A stretch of DNA of 64,000 bases, taken from NCBI RefSeq assembly GCF_947492455.1, contig NZ_CANLNB010000006.1, forward strand, positions 1-64,000, written 5' to 3'. This document shows positions 1 to 9,047 of the stretch, one piece after another. Each line of letters starts with the position of its first letter. The stretch's first letter is position 1. The position numbers and the translations under genes were made by a program. The DNA comes from an uncultured Aliiroseovarius sp. GTDB lineage: Bacteria; Pseudomonadota; Alphaproteobacteria; Rhodobacterales; Rhodobacteraceae. The notes below the pieces were generated by a model. That model made no database searches, was not told the DNA's origin, and was given only the letters and a program-made list of their open reading frames with translations.

Positions 1-72
1 AGCGGGCGAGGCGATTCGAACGCCCGACCCTAACCTTGGCAAGGTTATGCTCTACCCCTGAGCTACGCCCGC
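1..72 (-). tRNA. tRNA-Gly (anticodon GCC)
   Basis: Read on the minus strand this is a full cloverleaf. The seven-base acceptor stem pairs GCGGGCG (66-72) with CGCCCGC (2-8), the D arm contains TAGCTCAGGGGTAGAGCA, the anticodon loop is TTGCCAA giving anticodon GCC, and the T arm carries GTTCGAAT. The discriminator base is at position 1, so any encoded CCA would lie outside the window. The tRNA decodes GGC/GGU glycine codons. Confidence 0.95.
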
Positions 73-278
73 TTCCTTCGGTGAGGCGTGAAATAAGAAA
101 TACGGGCGCGGGCTGCAAGAGGAAAAGCGCGATATTTCAGTTTTTTTTGCCGCGAAGTGGGATGTTTGAGGGGCGGGTATAGAAGACACAAAGAATTGAC
201 CTGAAAATCGCACGATTATTACCTATATTGGAAAGTAGAAGGAGTGTGGGGCTCAGAATCATCCTGGGGGGGTGTGTT

Positions 279-572
279 TTGAAACTAGAAGCTTGCAACT
301 ATCAAAAGGTGGTGACAGAGCGAGAACGCCGTGAGGCGTTGTCCTTGAAACAGTGTGAATGCTGCGGCGTGACGTCCGAAGAACTCGCAGCCCGTGGAGA
401 AAGCCTTGAGGTCTGTGGTGATGAGTTCATGGCCCGATTGGGTGGCGGAGGGCGCGTGCTGACGCCGGTCGCTCTTTGTCCGAAATGTCATGATGAAAAC
501 CACCGCGACGCGCATCATCATCACACTCATTGTCAGATCAAGGCGCGACAAAGCCGCGAGAGCGCGTTCTAA
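279..572 (+). CDS. Small Cys/His-rich protein with degenerate HNH-like layout
   Basis: About 97 residues if translation starts at TTG 279. The open frame reaches back to TTG 228, and GTG codons at 309/312 are other options; no candidate has a convincing Shine-Dalgarno, so the start is unsettled. Two CxxC pairs (CECC and CPKC) frame a LEVC segment and a CHDENHRDAH segment, followed by a run of four histidines. The spacing resembles an HNH endonuclease zinc fold (CxxC, LEVHH, LCxxCH), but the LEVHH catalytic histidines are replaced by LEVCG. It may therefore be a zinc-binding relative without nuclease activity. It stands alone and ends just before a strong terminator shared with the convergent pyc gene. 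Function unknown. Confidence 0.5.
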   Translation: MKLEACNYQKVVTERERREALSLKQCECCGVTSEELAARGESLEVCGDEFMARLGGGGRVLTPVALCPKCHDENHRDAHHHHTHCQIKARQSRESAF

Positions 573-603
573 GCCAGCGCTTAGACATTTGTCGCGAAAA
601 TGA

Positions 604-632
604 AAAACGGCCGCCAAATTGGCGGCCGTTTT
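604..632. terminator. Bidirectional rho-independent terminator
   Basis: A perfect 12-bp stem, 604-615 (AAAACGGCCGCC) with 621-632, and a five-base loop AAATT. A-rich and T-rich flanks on both sides let it serve both the small plus-strand gene ending at 572 and pyc ending at 653. Confidence 0.85.
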
Positions 633-652
633 CGATTTCTTGGTCGTATCTG

Positions 653-3600
653 TTACTCCAGCTCGACCAACAGGTCCTTCGCGTCGATCTGACCACCTGC
701 TTGAACGTGCAGGGCGGTGACCACCGCGTCGCGTTCGGCGTGGATGCCCGTTTCCATCTTCATCGCTTCGATGGTCAGAAGCAGATCGCCTTCATGTACC
801 TGCTGCCCTGCGGCCACAGCAACCGAGGCCACCACGCCCGGCATCGGGGCGCCCACGTGGTTGTGGTTGCCATCCTCGGCCTTCGGACGGGCTTGGGTCG
901 ACGATTTGACCAAGCGGTTCGGCACGCGGATGGTGCGCGGCTGGCCGTTCAATTCAAAGAACACCTTCACTTCGCCGTTCTCGTCGGTCTCGCCCATGGC
1001 TTGCAGACGGATTTCCAGCGTCTTGCCCGGATCGATCTCGGCCGAGATCTCTTCCCCCGGCTCCATGCCGTAGAAGAAGGTCTTGGTCGGCAGAGTGCGG
1101 ACCGGGCCGTATTGGCGGTGGCGGCCCATGTAGTCCAAGAAGACCTTGGGATACATCAGGTAGCCGTTCAGATCCTCGTCATCGACTTTAAAGCCTTCCA
1201 GCTCCTTCGACAGTTTGGCACGCGTGGCTTCCAGGTCTACGGGCTCCAGATGTTTGCCGGGACGCTCAAGGTTCGGCTTCTCGTCCTTCAGAACCTTCTT
1301 GATGATGCTGTCTGGGAAGCCACCGGGCGGTTGGCCCAGATTGCCGCGCATCATGTCGACCACCGAATCCGGGAAGGCCACGTCAGTCTTGGGATCCTCG
1401 ACCTCGTCGCGGGTCAGGCCCTGGCTGACCATCATCAGGGCCATGTCGCCGACAACTTTCGACGACGGGGTCACCTTCACGATGTCGCCAAACATCTGGT
1501 TCACATCCGCATAGCTTTGCGCCACGTCCGGCCATTTCTCTTCCAGACCAAGCGAGCGCGCTTGCGCCTTCAGGTTGGTGAACTGGCCGCCGGGCATCTC
1601 GTGCAGGTAAACCTCGGATGCCGGTGCCTCCAACCCGCTTTCGAAAGCGGCATATTGGTGGCGTACGCCTTCCCAATAGTTCGAGATCTCACGGATCGCG
1701 CCAATGTCCAGCCCGGTATTGCGGTCGGTGTTGCGCAGGGCCTCAACCACCGAGCCCAGACAGGCCTGCGATGTGCCGCCCGAGAACGCGTCCATCGCCA
1801 CGTCCACGGCATCGACGCCCGCATCGGCAGCGGACAGGATGGTCGCACCTGCAATGCCCGAGGTGTCATGCGTGTGGAAGTGGATCGGCAGGCCGACTTC
1901 TTCCTTCAGCGCTTTCACCAGCACGCGGGCTGCGGCGGGTTTCAAAAGGCCAGCCATGTCTTTCAGGCCCAGAACATGGGCGCCTGCGGCCTCTAGCTCT
2001 TTCGCCATGCCGACATAGTACTTCAGGTCATATTTCGAGCGATCCGGGTTCAGGATGTCGCCGGTATAGCAGACCGTGCCTTCGCAGACCTTGCCGGCTT
2101 CGACCACGGCATCCATCGCAACGCGCATGTTTTCGACCCAGTTGAGCGAGTCGAACACGCGGAACACGTCGACACCGGACACCGCTGCCTGACGCACAAA
2201 TTCTTGCACGACGTTGTCCGGGTAGTTGGTGTAGCCCACCCCGTTCGAGGCGCGCAGCAGCATTTGCGTCATCACGTTCGGCATCGCGTTGCGCAGGTCG
2301 CGCAGGCGCTGCCACGGGCATTCCTGCAAGAAGCGATAGGCCACGTCGAAGGTCGCGCCGCCCCAGCATTCGACACTGAACAACTGCGGCAGGTTTGCGG
2401 CGTATGCGGGGGCCACCTTGATCATATCGATCGAGCGCATGCGGGTTGCCAGAAGCGACTGGTGTCCGTCACGCATCGTGGTGTCTGTGATCAGAAGCTG
2501 TCTCTGCGCCTTCATCCAATCGGCGACGGCCTGCGGACCTTCGGCCTCAAGCAGGGTGCGGGTGCCAGCAGCCGGATCCGCGCGCAGAGCAGGGGGCTTC
2601 GGCGCTTTCAGATCGGCGGGCGGGGCCGGGCGATCAGCCGTTTCCGGGTGCCCGTTCACGGTGATGTCCGCGATATAGGTCAGAACCTTGGTGCCGCGGT
2701 CACGACGTTTCGAGAACTTGAACAGCTCCGGCGTCTCGTCGATGAACTTGGTGGTGTACTGGTTGTTCAGGAAGGTCGGGTGCTTCAGCAGGTTCTCGAC
2801 AAACGCGATGTTCGTCGACACGCCGCGCACACGGAACTCGCGCAGCGCGCGGTCCATACGGGCGATCGCCTTTTCGGGCGTCTGTGCCCAGGCCGTCACT
2901 TTGGTCAGCAGCGAATCGTAGTAGCGCGTGATGACACCGCCCGCATAGGCCGTGCCGCCATCCAGACGGATGCCCATGCCAGTGGCCGAGCGATAGGCGG
3001 TGATCCGGCCGTAATCCGGGATGAAGTTGTTCTGCGGATCTTCCGTGGTCACACGGGTTTGCAGCGCGTGGCCGTTCAGACGGATGTCATACTGGCTGGC
3101 TTTGCCGGTGGCCTCGGCCAGCGACTTGCCTTCGGCGATCAGGATCTGCGCCTGCACGATGTCGATGCCGGTGACTTCCTCGGTCACGGTGTGCTCGACC
3201 TGAACGCGGGGGTTCACTTCGATGAAGTAGAACTTGCCCGATTCCATATCCATCAGGAATTCGACCGTGCCCGCGCATTCATAGTTCACGTGGTTACAGA
3301 TCTTGCGGCCAAGCTCGCACAGCTCTTCCCGCTGGGCTTCCGACAGGTACGGCGCAGGTGCACGTTCGACCACTTTTTGGTTGCGGCGCTGGACCGAGCA
3401 GTCGCGCTCATAGAGGTGATAGATGTTGCCGTGGCTGTCGCCGAGGATCTGCACCTCGACGTGACGGGCGCGGGTGATCATCTTTTCCAGATAGCCCTCG
3501 CCGTTGCCGAACGCAGCTTCCGCTTCGCGGCGGCCTTCCAGAACTTTTTCTTCAACCTCATCCGGGCCAAAGATCGGGCGCATGCCGCGTCCGCCGCCGC

Positions 3601-4093
3601 CCCAGCTGGCTTTCAACATTAGGGGATAGCCGATCTCGGCCGCTTCCGACTTGATAGCCTCCATGTCATCGCTAAGCACTTCGGTGGCCGGGATGACCGG
3701 AACACCGGCTGCAATCGCAACCTTACGGGCCGAGGCCTTGTCGCCCAGTGCGCGCATGGTTTCGGCTTTGGGGCCGATGAAGGTGATGCCGTTGGCCGCA
3801 CAGGCGTCCACGAAGTCGGGGTTTTCCGACAAAAGGCCATAGCCCGGGTGGATCGCGTCAGCGCCACTTTCCTTGGCCACCCGGATGATCTCGTCAATCG
3901 ACAGGTAGGCGGCCACCGGGCCCATGCCTTCGCCGATCCGGTACGCCTCGTCCGCTTTGAAGCGGTGCAGGCCCAGCTTGTCCTCTTCGGCATAGACCGC
4001 AACGGTCTTTTTGCCCATCTCGTTCGCCGCCCGCATCACGCGGATTGCAATCTCGCCGCGGTTGGCGATCAGGATTTTCTGAAAGTCGCGCAT
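653..4093 (-). CDS. pyc: Pyruvate carboxylase
   Basis: A 1146-residue single-chain pyruvate carboxylase, the usual length. It makes oxaloacetate from pyruvate, bicarbonate and ATP in the cytosol and so replenishes the TCA cycle. The N-terminal biotin carboxylase / ATP-grasp domain (about 1-455) begins MRDFQKILIANRGEIAIRV. It is followed by the HMGL-like carboxyltransferase domain (TMRDGHQS, about 535-800), the conserved PYC/OADA segment, and a C-terminal biotinyl domain with EAMKMET, biotin on Lys1112. ATG 4093 was chosen because an AAGGGGA Shine-Dalgarno precedes it and family members start here; an upstream in-frame ATG would add about 40 residues unlike the family. The gene follows dprA on the same strand with 137 bp between them, including a palindrome that may be an operator. 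Confidence 0.97.
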   Translation of the reverse strand: MRDFQKILIANRGEIAIRVMRAANEMGKKTVAVYAEEDKLGLHRFKADEAYRIGEGMGPVAAYLSIDEIIRVAKESGADAIHPGYGLLSENPDFVDACAANGITFIGPKAETMRALGDKASARKVAIAAGVPVIPATEVLSDDMEAIKSEAAEIGYPLMLKASWGGGGRGMRPIFGPDEVEEKVLEGRREAEAAFGNGEGYLEKMITRARHVEVQILGDSHGNIYHLYERDCSVQRRNQKVVERAPAPYLSEAQREELCELGRKICNHVNYECAGTVEFLMDMESGKFYFIEVNPRVQVEHTVTEEVTGIDIVQAQILIAEGKSLAEATGKASQYDIRLNGHALQTRVTTEDPQNNFIPDYGRITAYRSATGMGIRLDGGTAYAGGVITRYYDSLLTKVTAWAQTPEKAIARMDRALREFRVRGVSTNIAFVENLLKHPTFLNNQYTTKFIDETPELFKFSKRRDRGTKVLTYIADITVNGHPETADRPAPPADLKAPKPPALRADPAAGTRTLLEAEGPQAVADWMKAQRQLLITDTTMRDGHQSLLATRMRSIDMIKVAPAYAANLPQLFSVECWGGATFDVAYRFLQECPWQRLRDLRNAMPNVMTQMLLRASNGVGYTNYPDNVVQEFVRQAAVSGVDVFRVFDSLNWVENMRVAMDAVVEAGKVCEGTVCYTGDILNPDRSKYDLKYYVGMAKELEAAGAHVLGLKDMAGLLKPAAARVLVKALKEEVGLPIHFHTHDTSGIAGATILSAADAGVDAVDVAMDAFSGGTSQACLGSVVEALRNTDRNTGLDIGAIREISNYWEGVRHQYAAFESGLEAPASEVYLHEMPGGQFTNLKAQARSLGLEEKWPDVAQSYADVNQMFGDIVKVTPSSKVVGDMALMMVSQGLTRDEVEDPKTDVAFPDSVVDMMRGNLGQPPGGFPDSIIKKVLKDEKPNLERPGKHLEPVDLEATRAKLSKELEGFKVDDEDLNGYLMYPKVFLDYMGRHRQYGPVRTLPTKTFFYGMEPGEEISAEIDPGKTLEIRLQAMGETDENGEVKVFFELNGQPRTIRVPNRLVKSSTQARPKAEDGNHNHVGAPMPGVVASVAVAAGQQVHEGDLLLTIEAMKMETGIHAERDAVVTALHVQAGGQIDAKDLLVELE

Positions 4094-4194
4094 CAGTGGT
4101 CCCCTTGTCCCGTTCGTGGAATTGCAGGAGTCGTAGGGCGTGCCGCATTGCAGCGCAATAGTTTTTGTAACGATTGGGTAAGGTTTAGCGCTAA

Positions 4195-4217
4195 ATTGGT
4201 AAAAAGATATTACCAAT
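4195..4217. promoter_or_regulatory. Perfect 8-bp palindrome upstream of pyc
   Basis: ATTGGTAA (4195-4202) and TTACCAAT (4210-4217) form a perfect inverted repeat with a 7-bp spacer. It directly abuts a second palindrome, TTTAGCGCTAAA, at 4184-4195. The site lies about 100 bp upstream of the pyc start and just past the dprA stop. It is AT-rich with no T-tract, which fits a protein-binding operator better than a terminator. The binding protein is unknown. Confidence 0.4.
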
Positions 4218-4230
4218 CTTCCAAATGGGC

Positions 4231-5412
4231 TTATGAGGGCTTCGAAAGAAGCCCCCCAGCTTGGCGCGTGATGCGTCCATCAAGCTCGAGATTCACCAAT
4301 TCCGGTAGAATCTGTTGCGAGCCCAGACCATGTGATTGACCGATATCGCGGATCAGCTGATCCTCGGCCAAGGGGCAAGATCCCAGTCTGGACAGGATCT
4401 GGCCGTGTAGTTTGGCGGTTTCTGCCAATGTCCTTTTATCGCGGGTTCCGGCCTTGGATGTGGCAGCAGAAGCGTCATTTACGTGTGATTTCGCGTCAGT
4501 CGACGCCGGTGATTGTGCCGGACCTATTGCCTCGATCACATCTGCCGCGTTGCGCACCAGCGCCGCGCCGTCCCGGATCAGCATGTTGCACCCATAGGCA
4601 CGGGCATCAAAAGGATGTCCCGGAACGGCCAACACGTCGCGCCCCTGATCCAACGCGTTGCGGGCGGTCAGAAGCGATCCGGATTTCGCCGCGGCCTCGA
4701 CGACCACTACGGCGCGGGCCAGTCCAGAGATCAACCTGTTGCGGCGTGGGAAGTGTCGCGCTTGTGGGGTGACACCCGGCGGCATTTCCGAGATGCGCAG
4801 CCCGTCGCGCGCGATATCCTCGGCCAGATCGGTGTTTTCTTTTGGATAGATGACATCCACGCCGCCGGCCATCACGGCGATGGTCTTGCCGGATTTCAAC
4901 GCGGCTTCGTGGGCGACCGTATCGATCCCGCGCGCGAGGCCCGAAATGACGGTGAACCCTGCCTCGCCCAACTCATTGGCGAGTTTGCGGGCCATGCGCG
5001 TCCCGATCGAGGACGCGTTGCGCGCGCCGATCAGCGCGATAATGGGGCTGTGCAACAGGGTTGTGTCGCCCATCGCCCAGAAAAACGGGGGCGGGTCCGA
5101 GATTTCGGACAGAAGCGCTGGGTAGGCGTCAGTGCCCCAGCAGATCATCTTGGCCCCGGCCATCTGCGCCCGACGGTATTCGTCTTGGGCCACATCTTCG
5201 GGGCAGGAGGCATAATCCTTCACACCCGCCGCCTTCGCGACCTCGGGCAGGGCGTCCAGCGCGGCCTCGGCCGAGCCATGTTCGCCCAGAAGCCTGAAAA
5301 AGGTTGATACGCCGACGCGACGCGAACGCAAAAGACGGATCCACAAGACGGCCTCATCCTCTGTCCTGGGTGAGGGAATGGGGTGAAGAGGTTGGAAAAG
5401 GTCCTTGGTCAT
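4231..5412 (-). CDS. dprA: DNA-processing protein DprA
   Basis: 393 residues from ATG 5412. DprA binds incoming single-stranded DNA during transformation and loads RecA. The Rossmann-like core is clear: GARNASSIGTRMA, VISGLARGIDTVAHEAAL, and FPRRNRLISGLA followed by SGSLLTARNALDQGRDVLAVPG (split here only for length). The C-terminal ~70 residues (LGSCPLAEDQLIRDIG onward) match the winged-helix tail. An in-frame upstream extension to 5493 lacks family similarity, so the downstream ATG is preferred. No other competence genes are in the window; DprA is widespread in bacteria without demonstrated transformation. It reads toward pyc on the same strand, 107 bp downstream of tldD. Confidence 0.93.
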   Translation of the reverse strand: MTKDLFQPLHPIPSPRTEDEAVLWIRLLRSRRVGVSTFFRLLGEHGSAEAALDALPEVAKAAGVKDYASCPEDVAQDEYRRAQMAGAKMICWGTDAYPALLSEISDPPPFFWAMGDTTLLHSPIIALIGARNASSIGTRMARKLANELGEAGFTVISGLARGIDTVAHEAALKSGKTIAVMAGGVDVIYPKENTDLAEDIARDGLRISEMPPGVTPQARHFPRRNRLISGLARAVVVVEAAAKSGSLLTARNALDQGRDVLAVPGHPFDARAYGCNMLIRDGAALVRNAADVIEAIGPAQSPASTDAKSHVNDASAATSKAGTRDKRTLAETAKLHGQILSRLGSCPLAEDQLIRDIGQSHGLGSQQILPELVNLELDGRITRQAGGLLSKPS

Positions 5413-5519
5413 ACGTGATTCCGTCTTTTGCCGGATCAGCATGCAGGGAAATTGGTTAACGGCGGGTGAATCGCCTGAGAGTAAGGTGTCCACCCGCGTT
5501 TGGACTGGGAAAAGGCCCG

Positions 5520-6944
5520 CTAAGCTGCCGAGCCCCCGACCGTCAGCCCACCAATCAGCAACGATGGCTGTCCCACGCCAACCGGAACTGACTGCCCCGC
5601 CTTGCCGCAGGTGCCGACGCCGGGATCCAGCGCCATATCATTCCCGATCGCGCGGATTTGTTTCATCGCTTGCGGGCCGTCTCCGATCAGGGTGGCGCCT
5701 TTCACCGGCGCGCCGACCTTGCCGCCTTCGACGCGATAAGCTTCGGTGCAGGAGAAGACGAATTTGCCGTTGGTAATGTCCACCTGACCGCCGCCAAACC
5801 CGACGGCATAGATGCCGTCTTTCAGCTCGCCCAACACTTCTTCTGGCGTGGCGGTGCCGCCTTCCATGATGGTGTTGGTCATGCGGGGCATGGGCGCGTG
5901 GGCGTAGCTTTGGCGGCGTCCGTTTCCAGTGGCGGGCACACCCATCAGGCGGGCGTTTTGGCGGTCTTGCATATAGCCGACCAGCACGCCGTCTTCGATC
6001 AGGGTGGTCCGGCCCGAGGGCGTGCCTTCGTCATCCACGCTGATCGAGCCGCGGCGGTCGGGCAGGGTGCCATCATCCACGACGGTTACGCCTTTTGCCG
6101 CAACCTGTTGCCCCACAAGGCCCGAGAAGGCCGAGGTGCCCTTGCGGTTGAAGTCACCCTCCAACCCGTGGCCCACCGCCTCGTGCAGCAGAATGCCGGG
6201 CCAACCGTTGCCCAGAACCACGTCCATCACACCCGCAGGCGCAGGCACCGCGTCGAGGTTCACCAATGCAATCCGCAATGCCTCGCGCGCGGTGCTTTGC
6301 CAGTGTTTCGGGTCCATCAACCCGGTCAGTCCGGCACGTCCGCCGCCGCCTGCCGAACCGCTTTCGCGTCGCCCGTCTTCTTCAACTATCACAGACACGT
6401 TCAGCCGTGTCATCGGACGCGTGTCCGACACCAACTGACCGTCCGGGCGCAGGATATGCACCTCTTGCAGAGATGCCGCGATGGTGGCCGAGACCTGCAC
6501 AACGCGCGAATCAAGGTCGCGGGTGAAGGCGTCGATCTCGCGCAGCGTCTCGACCTTCAGGCCAAAGCCCGCATCTGCCATCGGGTCGGCATCTGTATAG
6601 AGCTTGCGGTTGGTGCGGGAAGGGGCATCGGCCCATGTGCCGCCACCATCGCCCACGGCCAGCGCCACGGTCGAGGCCGCACGTTTCAGCGCCGCCTCGC
6701 TGATCTCGGTCGAGTGGGCGTAGCCGGTGGTTTCGCCGTTCACGGCGCGCAGGCCAAAGCCCTCGGAGGCGTCATAGCTGGCGTTGCGCAGGCGGCCGTC
6801 GTCAAAGACCAAGGCCTCGGACCGCATCCGTTCCAGAAACAACTCGCCGTCATCGGCGCCTTGTGTGGTCTGCGCCAGAATCTTTTGGGCCTCATCCTGT
6901 CCAATCAGGGTCTCGAACGGGCGAAATGCGGTGGTGTCGGTCAT
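5520..6944 (-). CDS. tldD: Metalloprotease TldD
   Basis: 474 residues, full length for the TldD/PmbA family. TldD with its partner PmbA (TldE) forms a cytosolic zinc protease that processes ribosomal peptides and unfolded substrates. The zinc motif HEAVGH is at residues 254-259, and the downstream FSCTEAYRVE segment supplies the third-ligand region. Glycine-rich C-terminal repeats (GTCGKAGQSVPVGVGQP) are typical. No pmbA is present here, so the partner must be encoded elsewhere. tldD is divergent from the cytochrome oxidase operon. Confidence 0.95.
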   Translation of the reverse strand: MTDTTAFRPFETLIGQDEAQKILAQTTQGADDGELFLERMRSEALVFDDGRLRNASYDASEGFGLRAVNGETTGYAHSTEISEAALKRAASTVALAVGDGGGTWADAPSRTNRKLYTDADPMADAGFGLKVETLREIDAFTRDLDSRVVQVSATIAASLQEVHILRPDGQLVSDTRPMTRLNVSVIVEEDGRRESGSAGGGGRAGLTGLMDPKHWQSTAREALRIALVNLDAVPAPAGVMDVVLGNGWPGILLHEAVGHGLEGDFNRKGTSAFSGLVGQQVAAKGVTVVDDGTLPDRRGSISVDDEGTPSGRTTLIEDGVLVGYMQDRQNARLMGVPATGNGRRQSYAHAPMPRMTNTIMEGGTATPEEVLGELKDGIYAVGFGGGQVDITNGKFVFSCTEAYRVEGGKVGAPVKGATLIGDGPQAMKQIRAIGNDMALDPGVGTCGKAGQSVPVGVGQPSLLIGGLTVGGSAA

Positions 6945-7150
6945 GGGGGGCCTTTAGTTTGCGCTAAACGCGACGTTGTTCGTTAACTTGCGAAGGTTTT
7001 TCCTTGTTCCCAGCTTACTAATATGGTTTCACACCAATGAGAAACAAGGGATTCCCGCGCCCCATGTGCGGGAGAGGCATGAGCGCGCAGCAGCTTGAAC
7101 CGGAAATCACCGGTGTCGGGCCGCGCCGCACAGGGAAGAGAAAGACGAAT
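6945..7150. promoter_or_regulatory. Divergent tldD / ctaC promoter region
   Basis: This 206-bp gap separates the divergent starts of tldD and ctaC. A candidate -10 box, TAATAT at 7019-7024, faces ctaC, but no good -35 element is spaced for it. An imperfect palindrome of the form TTTAG...CTAAA lies at 6953-6968. An in-frame ATG at 7037 would extend ctaC, but the predicted signal peptide starts at 7151. Confidence 0.3.
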
Positions 7151-8011
7151 ATGATGCGTTTCAGCAGCCTTTTCGCCACTGCAACGGCTATGATGACGGC
7201 GGGTATCGCCTCGGCTCAGGAAAACCTCGAAGTGCTGGGTAAGCCGGTCGACGGTGCAATCGGGTTCCAACCTGCAGCAACCAACATCGCTGAAAATGCG
7301 CAGTGGCTGGACGGTCTGATCAACGTGATCATCATCGCCATCTCGCTGTTCGTGACCGCGCTGCTTCTGTGGGTGATCGTGCGCCACAACCGCCGCGCCA
7401 ACCCTGAACCGGCGACCTTCTCGCACAACACCCCGATTGAAATTGCATGGACCCTGATCCCGGTTGTGATCCTGGTCTTCATCGGTGCGTTCTCGCTGCC
7501 GGTTCTGTTCCAGCAGCAGGTCATCCCCAAAGGTGACGTCGTGATCAAGGTCACCGGGTACCAGTGGTACTGGGGTTACGAATATCCCGAGCACGAGTTC
7601 GGCTTCGACAGCTTCCTTCTGGATAAATCGGCCCTGGAAGACCACGGATACGAGCAGAGCGACTATCTGCTGGCCACCGATACCGCTGTTGTCGTGCCCA
7701 CCGGCAAGAAAGTTGTGATGCAGGTGACTGCTGCCGACGTAATCCACTCGTGGACCATCCCGGCCTTTGGTGTAAAGCAGGACGCTGTTCCCGGTCGTCT
7801 GGCCGAACTGTGGTTCGAAGTTGAGCCCGGCAAGGAAGGCATCTACTTCGGCCAGTGTTCGGAGCTGTGTGGCAAAGACCACGCTTACATGCCGATCACT
7901 GTGAAAGCCGTGACCGAAGCCGAGTACGAAGCTTGGCTGAAAGGCGCGATCGAAGAATATGCAGGCGACGCGACCACCGCACCTGCCATTCAGGTTGCAT
8001 CGGCAAACTGA
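7151..8011 (+). CDS. ctaC: Cytochrome c oxidase subunit II
   Basis: 286 residues. This subunit carries the dinuclear CuA centre that accepts electrons from cytochrome c and passes them to heme a in subunit I. A signal peptide ([16 protein letters not shown]) is followed by two transmembrane helices (about 55-78 and 98-120) and a periplasmic cupredoxin domain. The CuA ligands are visible: His199, Cys236 and Cys240 in [11 protein letters not shown], His244 and Met247. ATG 7151 (or the adjacent 7154) has GGAAGAG upstream and places the signal peptide at the N-terminus. It is the first gene of the cta operon. Subunit I (ctaD) is not in the window, as is common in Rhodobacterales. Confidence 0.97.
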   Translation: MMRFSSLFATATAMMTAGIASAQENLEVLGKPVDGAIGFQPAATNIAENAQWLDGLINVIIIAISLFVTALLLWVIVRHNRRANPEPATFSHNTPIEIAWTLIPVVILVFIGAFSLPVLFQQQVIPKGDVVIKVTGYQWYWGYEYPEHEFGFDSFLLDKSALEDHGYEQSDYLLATDTAVVVPTGKKVVMQVTAADVIHSWTIPAFGVKQDAVPGRLAELWFEVEPGKEGIYFGQCSELCGKDHAYMPITVKAVTEAEYEAWLKGAIEEYAGDATTAPAIQVASAN

Positions 8012-8017
8012 TCAGAC

Positions 8018-8065
8018 GGAAGGGGGAAACCCCTTCCCACAAGCCGCCCTTCCCGGGGGCGGTTT
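8018..8065 (+). terminator. Two tandem stem-loops between ctaC and ctaB
   Basis: Just after the ctaC stop, GGAAGGGG (8018-8025) pairs with CCCCTTCC (8030-8037) around a GAAA loop. A second stem, CCGCCC (8044-8049) with GGGCGG (8057-8062), follows and is trailed by TTTCTT. The pair probably acts as a partial terminator or 3' stabiliser, giving more ctaC message than the downstream assembly genes. Confidence 0.6.
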
Positions 8066-8102
8066 CTTACCAAAAAGACTCTAGCCAGAGCGCCAAAACA
8101 TC

Positions 8103-9047
8103 ATGACTGACGCCAGCATCCAAACCACCAAGACCGAAACCGGCGAGGCCGGGTTTGGCGATTATTTCGCGCTGTTGAAGCCGCGCGTTATGTCGCTGGT
8201 GGTGTTCACAGCCCTTGTGGGGCTGCTGGTCGCGCCGGTTGGTGTGAACCCCATCGTTGGTCTGGCCTCGATCCTGTTCATCGCCGTGGGCGGAGGCGCC
8301 TCGGGTGCCCTGAACATGTGGTGGGATGCTGATATCGACCGCAAAATGAAGCGTACTCTGACCCGTCCGATCCCCTCGGGCAAGGTCGAGGAAGGCGAGG
8401 CGTTCGCCATCGGCATTACCCTGTCGGTCATGGCCGTTGTGATGCTGGGATTGGCTGCCAACCTGATGGCCGCAGCCCTGCTGGCCTTCACCATCTTCTT
8501 CTATGTCGTGATCTACACGATGTGGCTGAAACGCTGGACCCCGCAGAACATCGTGATCGGTGGCGCGGCGGGCGCGTTCCCTCCGATGATCGGCTGGGCT
8601 GTGGCCACGGGTGGGATCTCGATCGAAAGCGTTCTGATGTTCGCTTTGACCTTCGCATGGACGCCGCCGCACTTCTGGGCGCTGGCCCTCTTCACCAAGG
8701 GTGATTATGCAAACGCCGGTGTGCCGATGCTGACCGTGACCCACGGCCGCAAAGCGACCCGCAACCATATCCTTGGCTACACATTTGCCTTGGCTGCTGT
8801 TGCCATCGCGCTGGGCCTGACCTCGGTCGGTGGTCCCACCTATATGGTGATCGCGCTGCTCCTGAACGCCATGTTCATCAAAGGTGCATGGGACGTGTTC
8901 CGCCGCACCGACGCGGACAGCGAAGCTGACAGCCATAAGGCCGAACGTGGCCTGTTCAAGCTGTCGCTGGCCTATCTGTTCCTGCACTATGGTGCGCTTC
9001 TGGTCGAAGCCTCGTTGAAACCGTTTGGTCTGGGGGGCTGGGGCTAA
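8103..9047 (+). CDS. ctaB: Protoheme IX farnesyltransferase (heme O synthase)
   Basis: 314 residues, UbiA superfamily, integral membrane. It transfers a farnesyl group to heme b to make heme O, the precursor of heme A in aa3 oxidase. The prenyl-diphosphate site is visible as [19 protein letters not shown], and the second aspartate-rich region near [14 protein letters not shown] is conserved. Around eight or nine hydrophobic helices are evident. It lies 91 bp after ctaC, and its stop TAA overlaps the ATG of the next small gene by one base, so translation is probably coupled. Confidence 0.96.
   Translation: MTDASIQTTKTETGEAGFGDYFALLKPRVMSLVVFTALVGLLVAPVGVNPIVGLASILFIAVGGGASGALNMWWDADIDRKMKRTLTRPIPSGKVEEGEAFAIGITLSVMAVVMLGLAANLMAAALLAFTIFFYVVIYTMWLKRWTPQNIVIGGAAGAFPPMIGWAVATGGISIESVLMFALTFAWTPPHFWALALFTKGDYANAGVPMLTVTHGRKATRNHILGYTFALAAVAIALGLTSVGGPTYMVIALLLNAMFIKGAWDVFRRTDADSEADSHKAERGLFKLSLAYLFLHYGALLVEASLKPFGLGGWG

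Noticed and set aside
530-1996. Long plus-strand open frame opposite pyc, and similar at 2204-3622
   Set aside because: They lie fully inside the well-supported pyruvate carboxylase gene and have no recognisable domains; long antisense frames are expected in GC-rich codon-biased genes.
6953-6968. Shared TTTAG...CTAAA sequence upstream of tldD and pyc as a common regulator site
   Set aside because: The two sites differ in spacing and centre and the shared core is very short; chance similarity is likely.
6983-7882. Minus-strand open frames opposite the cta operon (also 8067-8987 and 9748-10845)
   Set aside because: They are antisense shadows of ctaC, ctaB and coxC, with His/Asp/Arg-rich composition and no family similarity.
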